A stretch of DNA of 64,000 nucleotides, taken from NCBI RefSeq assembly GCF_900155685.1, contig NZ_LT732548.1:1880696-1944695 (forward strand), given 5' to 3'. The notes under the pieces are model-generated. The model was not told the DNA's origin, did no database searches, and saw only the letters and a program-made list of their open reading frames with translations. Shown piece by piece: positions 26,633 to 37,874 of the stretch (position 1 is the stretch's first letter; the number at the start of each line of letters is the position of its first letter). Made by a program: the position numbers and the translations under genes. The DNA comes from Paenibacillus bouchesdurhonensis (GTDB lineage Bacteria; Bacillota; Bacilli; Paenibacillales; Paenibacillaceae).

Positions 26633-28144
26633 TTGAAAATAAAACTAGCCATTGGATTGACAGCCATGCTGCTATTAACATCTTGCAGTGAACAGGCTTT
26701 AACCGGTTTGCCTGAAGGGGCTGCCCCAGGAACTGTTGAAGGAGGCGGAAAAATGCTGGCAGAGACGGGGGAACGGGCTGCCGAAGAAGCTCCAAAGTTT
26801 AAAAACGCATCGGTTCATGATCCGTCCGTCATTAAGGTGGAAGATACTTATTATGTCTTCGGTTCCCATTTGGCGGCCGCGAAGACGACCGATTTCATGA
26901 ATTGGACGCAGATCGCTTCGGGTGTGCACGACGGAAATCCCTTGATTCCTAATGTAACTACCGAACTGGCGGAGACGCTGGAATGGGCGCAGAGCAATAC
27001 ACTCTGGGCGCCAGACGTCATTCAACTGCCGGATGGGCGCTTCTATATGTACTATAACGCCTGCAAGGGGGATTCCCCGCTGTCGGCGATGGGCGTCGCG
27101 GTTGCAGATGATGTCGAAGGGCCGTATAAAGACTTGGGGATTATGCTCAAGTCGGGTATGTGGGGGCAGCCGAGCGAGGACGGTACAGTGTACGATGCCA
27201 CCGTTCATCCGAACGTCGTGGATCCTCACGTTTTTTTTGATAAAGAAGATAAGCTGTGGATGGTGTACGGCTCTTATTCCGGGGGCATTTATATTTTGGA
27301 GATGGATCCCGAGACCGGGTTCCCTTACCCAGATCAGGGCTACGGCAAAAAGCTGCTTGGTGCGAACCATAGCCGAATCGAGGGGCCTTATATGCTGTAT
27401 AGCCCGGAGACCGATTATTACTATATGTTCCTGTCGTACGGCGGCCTTGATGCTATTGGGGGCTACAATATTCGCGTCGTGCGCTCGAAAGCGCCGGACG
27501 GCCCGTTTGAGGATGCCGAGGGGCATGACATGACCGGTGTAGGCGGCCCGGCGGGAACGTTCTTTGACGATGAGGCGATTGCGCCCTATGGTGTGAAGCT
27601 GATGGGCAATGTGGAATTCGGTTATGTGGAAGGAGAGACGCCTGGGGTGGGGACGGCCTATGTATCTCCTGGGCATAATTCCGCGTATTATGATGAAGCG
27701 ACTGGAAAGTATTATTTGATCTTTCATACCCGGTTCCCGAACCGGGGGGAGAGCCACGAGGTGCGCGTCCATCAGATGTTCATGAACGAGGAGGGCTGGC
27801 CGGTTGTCGCGCCCCACCGCTATAGCGGGGAGACGATCGGAACGTATGATGCGGCGGAGCTCGTCGGCGATTACAAGTTCGTCCGCCACGGCAAGAACAT
27901 TACGGCGGAGGTTAAGGCATCCTCGCTCATTCATCTTGCGGCTGACGGCAAGGTCACCGGGAGCGAAACGGGCACATGGCGCTTCATCGGCGACCATCGC
28001 CTGGAATTGAGGCTGGACGGCAGCGTATTTCGCGGTGTGTTCCTGCGTCAGTGGGATGGGGGAACGCTGCAGAACGTTGTGATTTTCTCCGCGCTCTCCG
28101 AAGCCGGAGAAGCCGTCTGGGGGAGCCGCGTGGCGTTGAAGTAG
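26633..28144 (+). CDS. GH43 lipoprotein, endo-1,5-alpha-L-arabinanase type
   Basis: 503-residue lipoprotein (LLLTSC, Cys18). The five-bladed propeller catalytic domain has the three GH43 acidic residues: D63 in VHDPSV, D197 in VVDPHVFF and E250 in RIEGPYM. A long insertion and a C-terminal extra domain (from ~400, GTYDAAELVGDYKFVRHG) resemble extracellular arabinanases of the AbnA/Abn2 group. It should cut alpha-1,5-arabinan at the cell surface. TTG start after GGAGGG. It shares C-terminal blocks (HEVRVHQMFMNEEGW) with the SLH enzyme at 43839, so the two are paralogues. The pseudogene ends 45 bases upstream, so it may have been last in that lost operon. Confidence 0.9.
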   Translation: MKIKLAIGLTAMLLLTSCSEQALTGLPEGAAPGTVEGGGKMLAETGERAAEEAPKFKNASVHDPSVIKVEDTYYVFGSHLAAAKTTDFMNWTQIASGVHDGNPLIPNVTTELAETLEWAQSNTLWAPDVIQLPDGRFYMYYNACKGDSPLSAMGVAVADDVEGPYKDLGIMLKSGMWGQPSEDGTVYDATVHPNVVDPHVFFDKEDKLWMVYGSYSGGIYILEMDPETGFPYPDQGYGKKLLGANHSRIEGPYMLYSPETDYYYMFLSYGGLDAIGGYNIRVVRSKAPDGPFEDAEGHDMTGVGGPAGTFFDDEAIAPYGVKLMGNVEFGYVEGETPGVGTAYVSPGHNSAYYDEATGKYYLIFHTRFPNRGESHEVRVHQMFMNEEGWPVVAPHRYSGETIGTYDAAELVGDYKFVRHGKNITAEVKASSLIHLAADGKVTGSETGTWRFIGDHRLELRLDGSVFRGVFLRQWDGGTLQNVVIFSALSEAGEAVWGSRVALK

Positions 28145-28728
28145 CAGCGGTTCGCAGTTCGCAGCGCTGAGAGAGCAACCTTGCCAGCTTGCTTGGCATT
28201 AAAGTAGTTTGAGCGGCGTTGCAGGATAGCGGGCTGTGTGGCTTGGGGAGTAGGCTGTATGGTGTTGACACAGTAGCTGTGTGGCTTTGGAGGAGTAATC
28301 TAAATGATGTTGAAGGGCTAGCCCAGGTAGCATTGAAGTAGTAAACTGCATGGTCGATGAGGAGTAGGCTGTATGACCGTTGGGGGAATAACGATGCTTG
28401 ATCTTGTGGAGGCTTGGGTGCTTGTCGGCTCAAGAGAAGCACTTAAAGCACTCCGGTAAATAGCTCAGCTGATCGAAAGCTTTGTATGACTTAGATAGCT
28501 GCCGACCATACGGCCGACAATCCTCTTTAATATTCTATTCAATAAGCCTTTGACCAATTTGGTCAGGGGCTTATTGCTGTCACAAGGCTTATTGATCGTG
28601 CAAGTGCTTAATAGAACCTATAAAGAAAAGTTGGAGAAAAGCGCGAAATAGTATCTCCGTTGTTGAAGTCACTGGCTAATTTTAAACAGGGTTAACTCGA
28701 ATAAATAGGGCTCTCGATTCCAATTTAT
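28145..28728 (+). other. Intergenic stretch without a supported gene
   Basis: The first 300 bases contain a loosely repeated block: GGAGTAGGCTGTATG occurs at about 28247 and again at 28361. An inverted repeat, AATAAGCC at 28541-28548 and GGCTTATT at 28568-28575 with internal pairing GACCAA/TTGGTC, could be a weak terminator although no T run follows. No ORF here has a ribosome site or family features. Confidence 0.4.
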
Positions 28729-28919
28729 ACTAATTGTATTTCATACATCTAGAATGACGATTTTTACGCTGAATGTACAACTAACTGTATTGTCTGTATT
28801 TAGAATGGGAGTTTAGGAGGAGTAAGACATTTAAGGCACAATCTAGATGTGGGAAATGCAGTTAGTTTGTAAAAATGACCTTATTAACACCCAAATAGAT
28901 GCACTAAATACAGCTAGTT
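28729..28919. repeat. Head-to-head palindromic repeat element, copy 1
   Basis: Two ~51-base units lie in forward orientation (starting ACTAATTGTATTTC at 28729 and ACTAACTGTATT at 28780). Two lie in reverse (reading on the minus strand ACTAGCTGTATTTAG from 28919 and ACTAACTGCATTTCC from about 28867). Units share ACTAxxTGTATTT followed by CATCTA about five bases later. The whole can fold as an imperfect long hairpin. A second element of the same design lies at 50387-50573. Confidence 0.6.
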
Positions 28920-29020
28920 TCTGAATATGTCAGTTAGTCCGAGTTCATCTGCAACTAGAATAAAAAGTGGACAGTCCTTAAGTGAACCTAGATAATAATC
29001 CTTAAGGGAGAGATGTCCGG

Positions 29021-29335
29021 ATGGAACGTAATAGTTACAGTGAAGAGTTTAAGAAGCAGACAGTGAAGTATATTTTAGAGCAAAGTAAGTCCATGCCGCA
29101 GTTGGCCGAAGAACTCGGTATATCTGCGGGTGTGTTGCACAACTGGAAAGCACTTTACCGCGATGAAATCCAGCTGGAATCTTTAGTCACACCGGAGAGA
29201 GTGCGTCAACTCGAACAACAACTGCGTAAAAAGGAACTGGAGAATCAAGAGAAGGAGCGAGAAAATCAAGATCTCCAGGAAGAACTCGCTATATTAAAAA
29301 AGGCGCTGCACATCTTCAGCAAAGAAAGGAATTGA
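29021..29335 (+). CDS. IS3-family transposase OrfA
   Basis: 104 residues. An N-terminal helix-turn-helix (YSEEFKKQTVKYILEQ, then MPQLAEELGISAGVLHNWKA) would bind the IS ends. It is followed by a leucine-zipper-like coiled coil (about 65-95, rich in Leu, Glu and Lys). A slippery run of six A and a G lies at about 29295-29301 near the end of the frame. Slipping back one base there joins OrfA to the OrfB frame, as is normal for the family. GGGAGAGATG precedes the start region. Confidence 0.9.
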   Translation: MERNSYSEEFKKQTVKYILEQSKSMPQLAEELGISAGVLHNWKALYRDEIQLESLVTPERVRQLEQQLRKKELENQEKERENQDLQEELAILKKALHIFSKERN

Positions 29336-30204
29336 GATTCCAATTCATTGAAGAACATCGCTCCGAGTTTTCGGTGGAGAAGATGTGCAAGGTTTTACAA
29401 GTGTCTCGGAGTGGCTTCTACAAGTGGCAAAAGGCATTGCCTAGCGAGCAGAAACTTCGAAAGGCGAAGGTTCTGGAGAGAGTCAAGTATCATTTTCATG
29501 ACTCCGGGGAACGCTACGGCAGTCCTAAGATTACCCGAATGCTGTGGAAAGAGCGTATCCAGATCGCGGAGCGCACAGTTAGCATCTACATGAAAGAACT
29601 GGGGTTGCGTTCTTGTGTCTCCCGTAAATTTAAGGTGCAGACGACCGATTCCAATCATGACTCACCCATTGCTCCCAATGAGTTGAACCAGAACTTTGCC
29701 GTATCTGAACCGAACAAAGTGTGGGTGGCAGATATTACCTACATCCCCTGCCGAGAAGGACGGCTGTACTTGGCTAGTCTGATGGATCTGTGCACACGCG
29801 AGATCGTGGGTTGGCGGCTTTACGGCCGGATGACAACAGAACTTGTCTTAGATGCTCTAGAGGCCGCATATGATGCGAAAAAACCAGGTAAGGGATTGCT
29901 TCACCATTCCGATCGCGGTTCACAGTACGCATCGAAGGAGTACCGTGACAAGCTGGAATCGTATTCCATGAAGGTTAGCATGAGTCGTAAAGGGAATTGC
30001 TATGATAACGCTTGTATCGAGTCATTTCACAGCATCTTGAAAAAAGAACTCATCTACAGAACGAAGTTCAAGACCAAACAACAGGCTTACGAGACCATTT
30101 ACAGGTACATTGAATTTTTCTACAACCGCAAACGAATCCACAGTTCAATCGGCTATGTGTCGCCGGTTCAATTTGCTGCGCAATTCAAGAAGGAGACGGC
30201 GTAA
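29332..30204 (+). CDS. IS3-family transposase OrfB (DDE integrase)
   Basis: 290-residue catalytic part. HTH_21-like N-terminus (ERYGSPKITRMLWKE), then the retroviral-type integrase core. The DDE residues are the Asp of VWVADITY, the Asp of HHSDRGSQYAS and the Glu of NACIESFHS, followed by YRYIEFFYNRKRIHSSIGY. The TTG at 29332 is the first in-frame start, but the functional product is probably the OrfAB fusion made by -1 frameshifting about 35 bases earlier. Its frame is open through the slippery site and it carries no damage. Confidence 0.9.
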   Translation: MRFQFIEEHRSEFSVEKMCKVLQVSRSGFYKWQKALPSEQKLRKAKVLERVKYHFHDSGERYGSPKITRMLWKERIQIAERTVSIYMKELGLRSCVSRKFKVQTTDSNHDSPIAPNELNQNFAVSEPNKVWVADITYIPCREGRLYLASLMDLCTREIVGWRLYGRMTTELVLDALEAAYDAKKPGKGLLHHSDRGSQYASKEYRDKLESYSMKVSMSRKGNCYDNACIESFHSILKKELIYRTKFKTKQQAYETIYRYIEFFYNRKRIHSSIGYVSPVQFAAQFKKETA

Positions 30205-30268
30205 ACTTTCACTTAATAGGTGTCCACTTTCTTGACAGAAGTCCAATCCCGCCCGAAGCGGTTCAACC

Positions 30269-30372
30269 ACAAAGTAACAATCCCGCCACGAAGCTACCTT
30301 CGATTACAAAGTAACAATCCCGCCACGAAGCTACCTTCGATCACAAAGTAACAATTCCGCCACGAAGCTATG
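30269..30372. repeat. 37-bp tandem repeat, about 2.8 copies
   Basis: Units start at 30269, 30306 and 30343. Each begins ACAAAGTAACAATCCCGCC and continues ACGAAGCTACCTTCGA; the third has one C to T change and ends early. It starts 40 bases past the right end of the IS3 element. No ORF is supported across it. Confidence 0.9.
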
Positions 30373-30478
30373 TCTCGCCATCTAACTTCATTCCACACCG
30401 AGTATGGCCTACTATGTCCAACGATCGATCGTATCCAATGTCCAATCTCATAACTATATACGGCCTTATGCGAGGAAG

Positions 30479-30607
30479 TGTCAGCCACCAGCCATCCGCC
30501 ACCAATCACCAGCCATCCGCCATCCGCCACCAGTAACCAATCGCCAATCACTAATCACCAGTCACCATCCGCCAATCGCCGGCCGCTAGTCGCCAGCCGC
30601 CTGTTGG
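30479..30607. repeat. Low-complexity CCACCAGCCATCCG-type tract
   Basis: About 130 bases built from short variants of CCAGCCATCCGCC and CCAATCACCAG. The complement is G/T-rich (GGTGATTGGCGGATGG). It has strong strand bias and no coding signal. It lies between the tandem repeat and promoter copy B. Confidence 0.75.
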
Positions 30608-30748
30608 TGGTGTTGTACTGTATGATATCGGTCAATCAACCAATCGAATAATAGACAGGGGATTCTGCATGGATATTCACCACAACATCGCATCGCGCCA
30701 CCATCGCGGCTGTCCTCTCATTGCTAAAAAATACGAATATCTTAGCGT

Positions 30749-32501
<1,753 letters not shown>

Positions 32502-32670
32502 CCAAGCCCACAGATTGCCATGCAAAAACCATGCCGAAATAAAGCGTAGCCACTGGATCATGGCATAAGCAACCGTAACCGCCGGATTTAGTTGGATGTA
32601 TAAATGTATTTATGCTTGCCTAACTTCTATGATCTGCACTTAAAAACTTAATTTTTTAAGGAGGTCAGCT

Positions 32671-34002
32671 ATGAAGCAAAGATGGTTTATTGTGCTTGTC
32701 GTAATGTCAATGACGCTGATGTTATTCGGATGCGGACAATCGTCCAAGAGCGCGGGAGGAGAAACGACGGTTCTTGACGGCGGGGCAGGCGAAGGGGCAA
32801 CGGAATTGTCCTATTGGACATTCGTGGAGCTACACGGTCAACATTTTGAGAAGATGCTTGGAAAATGGAACGAGGCCAACCAGGATCGACAAATCAAGTT
32901 GAATGTGACAGTAATGCCTTATGATGACATGCATAATAAACTATCGATTGCGGTACAGACGGGGGTTGGGGCCCCGGATATCGCAGACATTGAGCTAGGC
33001 AAGTTTCCGGATTTCCTGGCAGGGACTCCCCAGTTGGAACCTTTGAATGATGTGATCGATCCGTATCGTGACACCATCGTGAAGTCCAGGATCGATCTGT
33101 ACAGCAAGGACGGCCAGAATTACGGTGTGCCTACCCATGTGGGCGCCTCGGTCGCGTTCTACAATACGGAAATTTTAGAGCAGGCCGACGTTGACTACAA
33201 GACGATCGAGACCTGGGAGGATTTCAAGCAAGCGGGCATTAAAGTGTATGAAGCGACTGGAAAATATATGGGCACCGCAGATACAAGCGCAACCTGGCAA
33301 GCCTCTATGCTGCTTGCGCAGCAAGGCAGCGATTTCACGGATGATGCCGGCAAGCCTGTCGTTAATTCAGAAGCCATGGTCAAGGGGCTGGAGATTCTAA
33401 AGGATTTGCAGGACAACAATGTCACTGCCACGATTGCTGGAGGACAGCCGGATACGGAAGAAGCCTATGGCGAATTTAATGCAGGCAACTATGCAGCCGC
33501 CTTTATGCCGTTATGGCAAATGTCGAGGTATACGAACTATATGAAGGACTTGTCCGGCAAAATCGCAATCGCACCGATTCCCGTCATTGAGAAAGGAATG
33601 CCGCGTTCTGTGGGAGGCGGAGGTACGGGAACGGTAGTGACGAAGAAGGCCAAGGATGTCCAATTGGCCAAGGATTTTCTGGCGTTCGCGAAATTGTCGC
33701 TGGACGCCAACCAGGAAATTTGGAATACACTTGGCTTCGATCCGGTCAATATGGACGTCTGGGACATGCAGGACGTCACGCATAATCCAGAGAATCAGTT
33801 CGTGCAATATTTTCAGAATAATCCCTTTGATGTCCTGAACGAAATCAAGAGCGAAATCCAGCTGATCAAGTCGACTTCCGCGACGCCAACGATCAACAAT
33901 GTTCTATGTACAATCACATTTAACGAAATATTTGAAGACGGCAGAGATATAAAGGAAGCCCTAAATGCAGCTCAAGCGCAAATTGAACAAGAATTGAAAT
34001 AG
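32671..34002 (+). CDS. Sugar ABC transporter binding lipoprotein (AraN-like)
   Basis: 443-residue CUT1 solute-binding lipoprotein (lipobox LMLFGC, Cys21) with the usual MalE-type fold. Recognisable segments are ELSYWTFVELHG, VGAPDIADIELGKFPDFL and TAIAGGQPDTEEAYGEFNAG. It should capture arabinose oligomers and hand them to the two permeases that follow. The ATG follows AAGGAGG at ideal spacing. It lies 169 bases after abfA on the same strand with no strong terminator between, so read-through from promoter copy B is possible. Substrate assigned from context only. Confidence 0.88.
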   Translation: MKQRWFIVLVVMSMTLMLFGCGQSSKSAGGETTVLDGGAGEGATELSYWTFVELHGQHFEKMLGKWNEANQDRQIKLNVTVMPYDDMHNKLSIAVQTGVGAPDIADIELGKFPDFLAGTPQLEPLNDVIDPYRDTIVKSRIDLYSKDGQNYGVPTHVGASVAFYNTEILEQADVDYKTIETWEDFKQAGIKVYEATGKYMGTADTSATWQASMLLAQQGSDFTDDAGKPVVNSEAMVKGLEILKDLQDNNVTATIAGGQPDTEEAYGEFNAGNYAAAFMPLWQMSRYTNYMKDLSGKIAIAPIPVIEKGMPRSVGGGGTGTVVTKKAKDVQLAKDFLAFAKLSLDANQEIWNTLGFDPVNMDVWDMQDVTHNPENQFVQYFQNNPFDVLNEIKSEIQLIKSTSATPTINNVLCTITFNEIFEDGRDIKEALNAAQAQIEQELK

Positions 34003-34162
34003 CAATCGCCAAAGCTATTGTAAACGTGATCGCAATTGCACTTGCACCTCATACGCAACTATGCAACGCAAGCATTCGCATTTACATTGGCTTATTCATC
34101 AATTCGTGCGGGCTGCTCTTTACAGGGGCAGCTTCCGCTCAATTTCATAAAGGAGTAGTGCG

Positions 34163-35056
34163 ATGATTAAAAAAATTCTCTACTCGCAAAAAGTCGCTCC
34201 CTACGTTTTTGTGCTGCCTTTTATCGCTGTATTCTTATTCTTTTGGGTTTATCCGCTGGCCAGCTCCTTCGGCATGAGCTTTCAGAAAATACAGCTCGGA
34301 CAAGAAGCCAGCTGGGTCGGCTTCAGCAATTACGAGAAGCTGATGGGCGACGGCGTATTTCTCAAGGCTGTAATGAACAGCGCCACATATATGGTGCTTA
34401 CCTTAGCCGTGCTAATACCTTTTCCTATGCTGTTTGCAGTACTCATCAACAATAAATTCATGTGGGGGAGAGATTTCTTCAAATCCTCCTTCTTCTTCCC
34501 CGCATTGACCTCAGTCGTCGTGGCGGGAACGATCTTCAGGCTGATGTTTGGAGAAATGGAAGGCTCTTTAATCAACAGCGTGCTAGGATGGTTCGGGATC
34601 GGCCCCGTCAAATTCCTAAAGGGGCAGGTTACCGGATTCGTCGCCCTGGTATCGCTAGCAACCTGGAGATGGACAGGGGTTAATATGCTCTATTTCCTGG
34701 CAGGCCTCAAAAATATTCCCGACGAATACTATGAAGCCGCCTCGATTGACGGAGCATCGCCCTTTCAGAAATTTACGAGGATTACGATGCCTCTATTAAA
34801 GCCTACCACAATCTATGTGCTGACGATCAGCATATATGCGGGCCTCGCGATGTTTATCGAGAGCATGATGCTGTGGAATGGCAATAACTCGCCAAAGAAC
34901 ATCGGACTGACGATCGTCGGCTATTTGTACCGGCAAGGAATCGAGAAGAACAATCTGGGGTACGCAGCGGCCGTTGGCATTGTGCTCCTGGCGATCACGA
35001 TGATCATCAACCTGACGCAGCTGGCCTTTTCTGGAATGTTCAAGAAGGAGGACTGA
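34163..35056 (+). CDS. Sugar ABC transporter permease (MalF/AraP type)
   Basis: 297-residue permease with six membrane segments and the cytoplasmic EAA loop YYEAASIDGASPFQKFTRIT, which contacts the ATPase. Pairs with the permease that starts three bases after its stop. The ribosome site is AAAGGAG. The 160-base gap to the binding-protein gene carries a small GCTGC/GCAGC hairpin. No ATPase gene is present in the operon, as in the arabinose and maltose systems of Bacillus, where the MsmX ATPase serves several importers. Confidence 0.9.
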   Translation: MIKKILYSQKVAPYVFVLPFIAVFLFFWVYPLASSFGMSFQKIQLGQEASWVGFSNYEKLMGDGVFLKAVMNSATYMVLTLAVLIPFPMLFAVLINNKFMWGRDFFKSSFFFPALTSVVVAGTIFRLMFGEMEGSLINSVLGWFGIGPVKFLKGQVTGFVALVSLATWRWTGVNMLYFLAGLKNIPDEYYEAASIDGASPFQKFTRITMPLLKPTTIYVLTISIYAGLAMFIESMMLWNGNNSPKNIGLTIVGYLYRQGIEKNNLGYAAAVGIVLLAITMIINLTQLAFSGMFKKED

Positions 35057-35059
35057 CGA

Positions 35060-35893
35060 ATGAGCAGGGATATTTCGATCAAAATCATCCTCTTCGCATT
35101 TTTTGCAGGTTTGTGTGCCTTGATTCTCATTCCTTTCTATGCGGTTACGATAGCTTCCTTCAAGCCTGGCGAGGATTTGATTCGCTACGGGCTTAACTTG
35201 AGCTTCGACCTGTCGGTCATGAATTTTGATAATTTTATATATTTATTTACCGGCAACCATGCGTATTTCACCTGGTTCTTTAACTCGCTGCTGCTGACGA
35301 TCGTTCAGGTCGTACTGACTCTACTGGTTAGCGCAACTGTGGCTTACGGGTTCTCGGCCTATGAATTCAGAGGGAAGAACCTGCTGTTTCTATGCGTGTT
35401 ATTAATTATGATGGTGCCGTTTGAAATATTGCTCCTTCCTTTATATACATTGACGAACAAAATCGGCCTTATGAACTCTTATTCGGCAATTGTGCTTCCC
35501 GGCGTGGCCAGCGCTGCGACGATCTTCTTCTTCCGGCAGTATTTAAGAGGGGTTCCCAAGGAGATCATTGCAGCAGGCAGGGTAGACGGCGCCTCGGAGT
35601 ATGGGATCTACATGAGATTGATCTTGCCTGTCATGAAACCGTCCTTTGCTGCTATGGCGATCTTAAATGGCATGAATAGCTGGAACAATTTCCTTTGGCC
35701 GTTTATGGTGCTCAGCGATGCTGGGAAGTACACGCTTCCGATTGGCCTTAAGACGCTGTTAACGCCTTATGGGAATAATTACGATTTATTAATCGTCGGC
35801 TCGTTTTTCTCGATTATTCCTATTTTCATTTTGTTTGTAGCTTTTCAAAAGTATTTTATTGATGGAATGACGGCTGGAGCGGTGAAGGGCTAA
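35060..35893 (+). CDS. Sugar ABC transporter permease (MalG/AraQ type)
   Basis: 277-residue second permease with six membrane helices and the EAA loop IIAAGRVDGASEYGIYMRLI. It ends in the typical FQKYFIDGMTAGAVKG. AAGGAGGACTGACGA before the ATG lies inside the end of the upstream gene, so the two permeases are co-translated. A terminator follows at 35939. The same fold is seen broken in the pseudogene at 26040. Confidence 0.9.
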   Translation: MSRDISIKIILFAFFAGLCALILIPFYAVTIASFKPGEDLIRYGLNLSFDLSVMNFDNFIYLFTGNHAYFTWFFNSLLLTIVQVVLTLLVSATVAYGFSAYEFRGKNLLFLCVLLIMMVPFEILLLPLYTLTNKIGLMNSYSAIVLPGVASAATIFFFRQYLRGVPKEIIAAGRVDGASEYGIYMRLILPVMKPSFAAMAILNGMNSWNNFLWPFMVLSDAGKYTLPIGLKTLLTPYGNNYDLLIVGSFFSIIPIFILFVAFQKYFIDGMTAGAVKG

Positions 35894-35938
35894 TTATAAA
35901 ATAAAATAAAAGAATGGCTGATCTCCTGATTTTTTCAC

Positions 35939-35960
35939 AGCACCGATAGGTGCTTTTTCT
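35939..35960 (+). terminator. Terminator of the first transporter operon
   Basis: AGCACC and GGTGCT with a GATA loop, followed by TTTTCTTC. Confidence 0.8.
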
Positions 35961-36102
35961 TCATATTCCCTAAATTCAATATCCAAATTCCTTTTTTTTG
36001 TTTTACATAAGCATAAATAATTGATGTAAACAACGAATAAGAGCTATCAATTGCTATAGAAAAACCGCCTGCAGAATAAAAAAGGATAGTAAAATAATTC
36101 TA

Positions 36103-36310
36103 TGTATTATATATTTATATAAAACTAATAACGAAATAACGGGGGTGAATCGATGGTTATAGGCTATTTATAGCCCGAAAAGGAATTAATTTTATAAAAC
36201 TATAAAAAGATTTAGATTTTATTGTTTACATTCGTTCTCCTATATGTTATTTTATATTTGCAAGCGGATTCATTCAAGTCTTACAAAACCATTTTAAGTT
36301 TAATTAAAAC
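36103..36310 (+). promoter_or_regulatory. Arabinan promoter module, copy C (promoter + cre)
   Basis: Upstream AT block (TATTATATATTTATATAAAA, from about 36105), then the gapless 120-base core (36191-36310) with CTATAAAAAGATTTAG, -35 TTTACA (36225-36230), 17 bases, -10 TATTTT (36248-36253), cre TGCAAGCGGATTCA (36259-36272) and a TTAATTAAAAC end. It drives the transporter operon that begins at 36372. Copies B and C are more alike than either is to A. Confidence 0.8.
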
Positions 36311-36371
36311 TGGCAGCGGATTAACATTTATATTTCATATAGTGTTAAATCAATATTCATTAGGAGGGTTT

Positions 36372-37754
36372 ATGGTGGTCAAGAAAAAAAGTTGGTTTAT
36401 GCTAGTTTCGCTCATTTTCATCCTCTCTACCGTGTTAGCGGCCTGTGGAGGCAAAGAGAACAGTGAAGCAGGAAGCAGCAACGGGGGTTCCGGGAAAGCC
36501 ACTGAGACGAAAGAACTGACATTTATGTACCGTGGGGGTACCGACGAGCAGAAAGCGTATACAGAAGTCGTCAAGAAATTTGAAGAGGATCATCCTGGCG
36601 TCAAAGTAAAAATGGTCGTTACAGCAGCAGACCAATATGCCACGAAGCTGAAAGCAGCGATCACGGGTAATAAGGTGCCTGACGTGTTCTATTTTGAATC
36701 GGGCGACTTGAAAGCTTACGTGAATAGCGGCATTCTTAGGAACCTCACGCCTTATCTGAACTATAGCGAAGACATTAATCTCGATAACATTTGGAAATAC
36801 GGTGTGGACTTATACCGCTACGATGGAGAAATGGCTGGACAAGGCGATATTTATGGCATGCCGAAGGACGTTGGTCCATTCGCTTTAGGATATAACAAGA
36901 CGATGTTTGAAAAAGAAGGAATTCCTTTCCCGGACAATGACGTTCCGATGACTTGGGATGAGTTCATCGAAGTCAATAAGAAGCTGACGAAGGATACTAA
37001 TGGGGATGGAAAGATTGATCAATATGGGACAGGCTTTAACGTGAACTGGGTATTGCAGTCTTTAGTCTGGAGTAACGATGCGGACTGGATCGATGAGACC
37101 AAAACCACAGTAACGATCGATGATCCGAAATTTGCGGAAGCGCTGCAGTTCTTCGCTGACATGCAAAATGTTCATAAAATTACGCCTTCCGCTGAAGATG
37201 CGCAAACATTGGATACCTACCAACGCTGGATGAAAGGTGAGCTTGCTTTCTTCCCGGTAGGACCTTGGGATATGAGTACTTATGAAGGACTTCCGTTTGA
37301 ATATGATCTAATGCCTTACCCTGCGGGTTCGACAGGCAAATCGGCCACTTGGATCGGATCGCTTGGAATCGGGGTTTCGGAGAAAACGAAGTATCCAGAA
37401 GAGGCAGTTGCACTAGTTAACTATTTGACGGCGTCGAAAGAAGGCATGGAAATGCTGGTCAACGCCAAGGTGCAAATTCCGAACCTGATTGATATGGCTG
37501 AGGAGTGGGCTGCGGATACTTCGACTAAACCGGCAAACAAACAGGAGTTCCTCGATATCGTTGGAGATTATGGCCGAGTGCTGCCGGGTCACTACACTTA
37601 TAATGCCGAATGGTACAACTTGTTCTTTACAGATATTCAACCTGTGATTGACGGTAAAATGACGGCTGAGGAATATGTGAAGCAGCAGCAGCCGAAGATG
37701 CAGAAGCTTCTGGATAAAGCGATTGAACAGGAGCAAAAATCGAAGAATAAATAA
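36372..37754 (+). CDS. Sugar ABC transporter binding lipoprotein, second system
   Basis: 460-residue CUT1 binding lipoprotein (lipobox VLAAC, Cys25). The mature part begins with a Ser/Gly/Asn linker, then [20 protein letters not shown] and the family hinge and loop [28 protein letters not shown] is a Ca-loop-like segment common in such proteins. ATG at 36372 after TAGGAGGG; an upstream in-frame start at 36222 lies in the promoter. It shows little similarity to the first binding protein, so it probably takes a different oligosaccharide. A hairpin follows the gene, which would give this subunit more transcript than the permeases. Confidence 0.88.
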   Translation: MVVKKKSWFMLVSLIFILSTVLAACGGKENSEAGSSNGGSGKATETKELTFMYRGGTDEQKAYTEVVKKFEEDHPGVKVKMVVTAADQYATKLKAAITGNKVPDVFYFESGDLKAYVNSGILRNLTPYLNYSEDINLDNIWKYGVDLYRYDGEMAGQGDIYGMPKDVGPFALGYNKTMFEKEGIPFPDNDVPMTWDEFIEVNKKLTKDTNGDGKIDQYGTGFNVNWVLQSLVWSNDADWIDETKTTVTIDDPKFAEALQFFADMQNVHKITPSAEDAQTLDTYQRWMKGELAFFPVGPWDMSTYEGLPFEYDLMPYPAGSTGKSATWIGSLGIGVSEKTKYPEEAVALVNYLTASKEGMEMLVNAKVQIPNLIDMAEEWAADTSTKPANKQEFLDIVGDYGRVLPGHYTYNAEWYNLFFTDIQPVIDGKMTAEEYVKQQQPKMQKLLDKAIEQEQKSKNK

Positions 37755-37792
37755 TGAATCTGCAAGTTTAGTATTGTATTAATCCAGTATGC

Positions 37793-37848
37793 AAAATGAT
37801 GTTAGTCACTGAGGTTACTATACAAAGGGGCTAGCATCATTTTCATTC
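37793..37848 (+). terminator. Intra-operon hairpin, partial terminator
   Basis: AAAATGATGTTAG pairs with CTAGCATCATTTT (one bulge) across about 25 bases and runs into TTTTCATT. It sits between the binding protein and permease genes, a position where leaky terminators raise the ratio of binding protein to permease. Confidence 0.55.
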
Positions 37849-37874
37849 TGGCATCCGAAATAGAGGTGAACCGC

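Larger units (their letters stand above)
28966..30228 (+). mobile_element. IS3-family insertion sequence
   Basis: About 1.26 kb with imperfect inverted ends: AGTGGACAGTCCTTAAGTGA on the left, and the complement of the right end reading AGTGGACACCTATTAAGTGA. It contains two overlapping transposase frames. No target duplication of 3-5 bases is seen outside the ends, so the insertion is old or one flank has been rearranged. Both frames and the frameshift signal look intact. Confidence 0.9.

Noticed and set aside
26699-27997. 432-codon minus-strand ORF
   Set aside because: It is the complement of the GH43 gene at 26633, whose catalytic motifs and lipobox are clear; the antisense frame has no family features.
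30294-30551. 85-codon minus-strand ORF rich in Gly and Trp
   Set aside because: Product of the low-complexity tract and the 37-base repeat; no start signal or family.
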